Source of the DNA: Streptomyces sp. CG4
Lineage (GTDB): Bacteria; Actinomycetota; Actinomycetes; Streptomycetales; Streptomycetaceae
Reading direction: 5' to 3'
DNA: 64,000 nt
Assembly: GCF_041080655.1 (NCBI RefSeq)
Contig: NZ_CP163525.1
Span: 2,976,001 to 3,040,000, forward strand
Part shown: positions 63,659 to 64,000 of the stretch, piece after piece
Numbering within the stretch: the first letter of the stretch is position 1
Layout: each line of letters begins with the position of its first letter
Notes under the pieces: generated by a model
What the model was told of the DNA's origin: nothing
Databases searched by the model: none
The model's input: only the letters and a program-made list of their open reading frames with translations
Position numbers and translations under genes: made by a program

Positions 63659-64000
63659 AGCGACGGAGCCTCCTCAAGGAGCGGGTGTCCCCACTTTTCC
63701 ACGAAGGCGGCCTCGACGGCGGCGCCCACCTTGTACAGGCGGTCGTCCTGCATCGCCGGGGCGATGATCTGCAGGCCCACCGGGAGGTTGTCCTCCGGGG
63801 CGAGACCGCAGGGCAGGGACATGGCCGCGTTGCCCGCCAGGTTGGTCGGGATGGTGCACAGGTCCGCGAGGTACATCGCCATCGGGTCGTCGGCGCGCTC
63901 GCCGATCGGGAAGGCGGTGGTGGGCGTCGTCGGCGAGACGATGACGTCCACCTGCTCGAAGGCCTTCTCGAAGTCACGCGTGATGAGCGTGCGGACCTTC
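63655..64000 (-). CDS. gatA: Aspartyl/glutamyl-tRNA amidotransferase subunit A (C-terminal part only)
   Basis: The last 114 codons of GatA; the gene continues beyond the window. The amidase C-terminal signature is clear: [17 protein letters not shown], then [38 protein letters not shown]. GatA is the glutaminase-amidase that supplies ammonia to GatB. The catalytic Ser-cis-Ser-Lys residues lie outside the window. The stop overlaps the start of the small membrane-protein gene. Confidence 0.95.
   Translation of the reverse strand, partial: KVRTLITRDFEKAFEQVDVIVSPTTPTTAFPIGERADDPMAMYLADLCTIPTNLAGNAAMSLPCGLAPEDNLPVGLQIIAPAMQDDRLYKVGAAVEAAFVEKWGHPLLEEAPSL

Overview
The window is high-GC actinobacterial DNA and almost certainly chromosomal Streptomyces. 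The evidence is strong GC bias at third codon positions, frequent GTG starts, a conservon (cvn) operon, an acyl-CoA carboxylase beta/epsilon pair, GPP34 and DUF6191-type proteins, leaderless promoters and dispersed streptomycete palindromic repeats. The gene order (conservon, pccB/accE, cimA, urease-like genes, ilvE, leuB, proline genes, serA, ilvC-N-B, gatA/gatB) matches what I remember of the conserved core chromosome of S. coelicolor relatives. That synteny statement is from memory, not from a search. I saw no rRNA, tRNA, CRISPR, prophage or transposase.

Layout. 1-4.6 kb: conservon cvnA-B-C-D (cvnA truncated by the window edge), closed by a strong hairpin. 4.7-6.5 kb: accE and pccB. 6.7-17.6 kb: secreted and envelope functions, namely a PL8 polysaccharide lyase, a YceI protein, a divergent FUSC exporter/MarR pair, a Gly-rich membrane protein, and divergent GH3 and GH30 glycosidases. 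17.7-20.6 kb: GPP34 protein, VOC protein, and cimA behind an Ile-type attenuator. 20.7-27.8 kb: a five-gene operon (ureAB fusion, divergent ureC, agmatine deiminase, TetR, MHS transporter) facing an NCS1 permease across a promoter framed by a perfect 9-bp inverted repeat. 27.8-31.6 kb: ilvE, leuB, a 43-aa protein, an oxidoreductase pseudogene and an AAC(2')-I-like acetyltransferase. 31.7-35.7 kb: proline catabolism (P5C dehydrogenase, proline dehydrogenase) with a divergent PucR-type regulator. 35.7-40.9 kb: an ATPase remnant and two regulator/exporter pairs (MocR/MFS, TetR/DHA2). 41-46.6 kb: serA, ilvC, ilvN, ilvB with a classical leader-peptide attenuator. 46.6-64 kb: a membrane PAS-GGDEF-EAL protein with a decayed EAL domain, two oxidoreductases, a PQQ-type sugar dehydrogenase lipoprotein, a DUF6191 protein with a QEEE repeat, a large LAL/LuxR regulator, an MMPL exporter overlapping a GNAT gene, and gatA-orf-gatB.

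How the genes work together. The centre is a branched-chain amino acid region (cimA, ilvE, leuB, ilvC, ilvN, ilvB) in which two transcription units, cimA and ilvB, start with short leader peptides and intrinsic terminators. Accessory nitrogen and carbon scavenging modules lie between these genes: agmatine/urea, proline and beta-glucans.

The best candidate for an undescribed system is the 20.7-27.8 kb operon. It makes an agmatine deiminase (product N-carbamoylputrescine, a substituted urea) beside a urease-like enzyme. That enzyme keeps all nickel ligands but has an altered active-site flap, and no ureDEFG or N-carbamoylputrescine amidase gene is present in the window. I propose, as inference only, that this urease paralogue hydrolyses N-carbamoylputrescine or another alkylurea.
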